Source: VBAS01 sp964444975 (GTDB lineage: Bacteria > Bacteroidota > Bacteroidia > Chitinophagales > Chitinophagaceae). Taken from it: DNA of 39,651 nt. The notes under the pieces are model-generated. The model was not told the origin of the DNA and did not search any database. It saw nothing but the letters and a program-made list of their open reading frames with translations. The stretch covers positions 1 through 39,651 of the forward strand of contig CAYUJD010000029.1 in the NCBI GenBank assembly GCA_964444975.1, written 5' to 3'. Positions 39,650 through 39,651 of the stretch are shown here, one piece after another (position 1 is the first letter of the stretch; the number at the start of each line of letters is the position of its first letter). The position numbers and the translations under genes are program-made.

Positions 39650-39651
39650 GT

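Noticed and set aside
1..39651. CRISPR arrays, tRNA or rRNA genes, insertion sequences, phage genes
   Set aside because: No regularly spaced repeats of CRISPR type, no cloverleaf or rRNA sequence, and no transposase, integrase or phage structural protein was found among the coding regions.

Overview
The window reads as chromosomal DNA from a member of the Bacteroidota, most likely family Chitinophagaceae. Five things support this. Secreted proteins carry type IX secretion (T9SS) C-terminal sorting domains. There are SusC/TonB-type receptors with carboxypeptidase-regulatory-like N-termini. Promoters match the Bacteroidota -33 TTG / -7 TAnnTTTG consensus, and eight perfect or near-perfect -7 elements lie just upstream of genes. 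Shine-Dalgarno sequences are largely absent. The F-type ATPase a subunit has the long periplasmic N-terminus typical of the phylum. The family-level call is an inference; no rRNA or tRNA is present.

Left part (1-8.4 kb, + strand): three tandem paralogues of a ~180-aa exported protein, each with its own terminator, then an 880-aa GEVED-type T9SS protein and an 820-aa secreted M14 zinc carboxypeptidase. From 8.5 to 14 kb, on the - strand: a 938-aa outer-membrane barrel protein, then a three-gene unit (ABC ATPase, ABC-2 permease, LolA-like exported protein).

Centre (14-20 kb, + strand): three T9SS cargo genes. Each has a near-perfect Bacteroidota promoter followed by a leader of almost exactly the same length (about 139 nt). 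The three leaders share a conserved, foldable sequence while the rest of the intergenic DNA has diverged. This is the most likely undescribed regulatory system in the window.

From 20 to 29 kb, on the - strand: a five-gene operon (TonB-dependent receptor, 2TM protein, exported helical-repeat protein, multi-pass membrane protein, winged-helix regulator), then atpBEFHA. The atp cluster ends at a terminator without atpG, and its spacers are loaded with repeats and palindromes.

Right part (29-39.6 kb): a small PepSY-like lipoprotein (+), an exported PqqB-like metallo-hydrolase (-), an AT-richer pair of lipoprotein genes in which the upstream zincin-type metalloprotease is out of frame with its lipoprotein signal at a run of nine C, an MsbA-like ABC exporter, a large secreted protein with a clan CD-like His/Cys dyad, and a PhoB/PhoR-like two-component pair (+). 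The last bases hold the 3' end of another - strand gene. The overall theme is cell-envelope and secreted functions, interrupted by the housekeeping ATP synthase.
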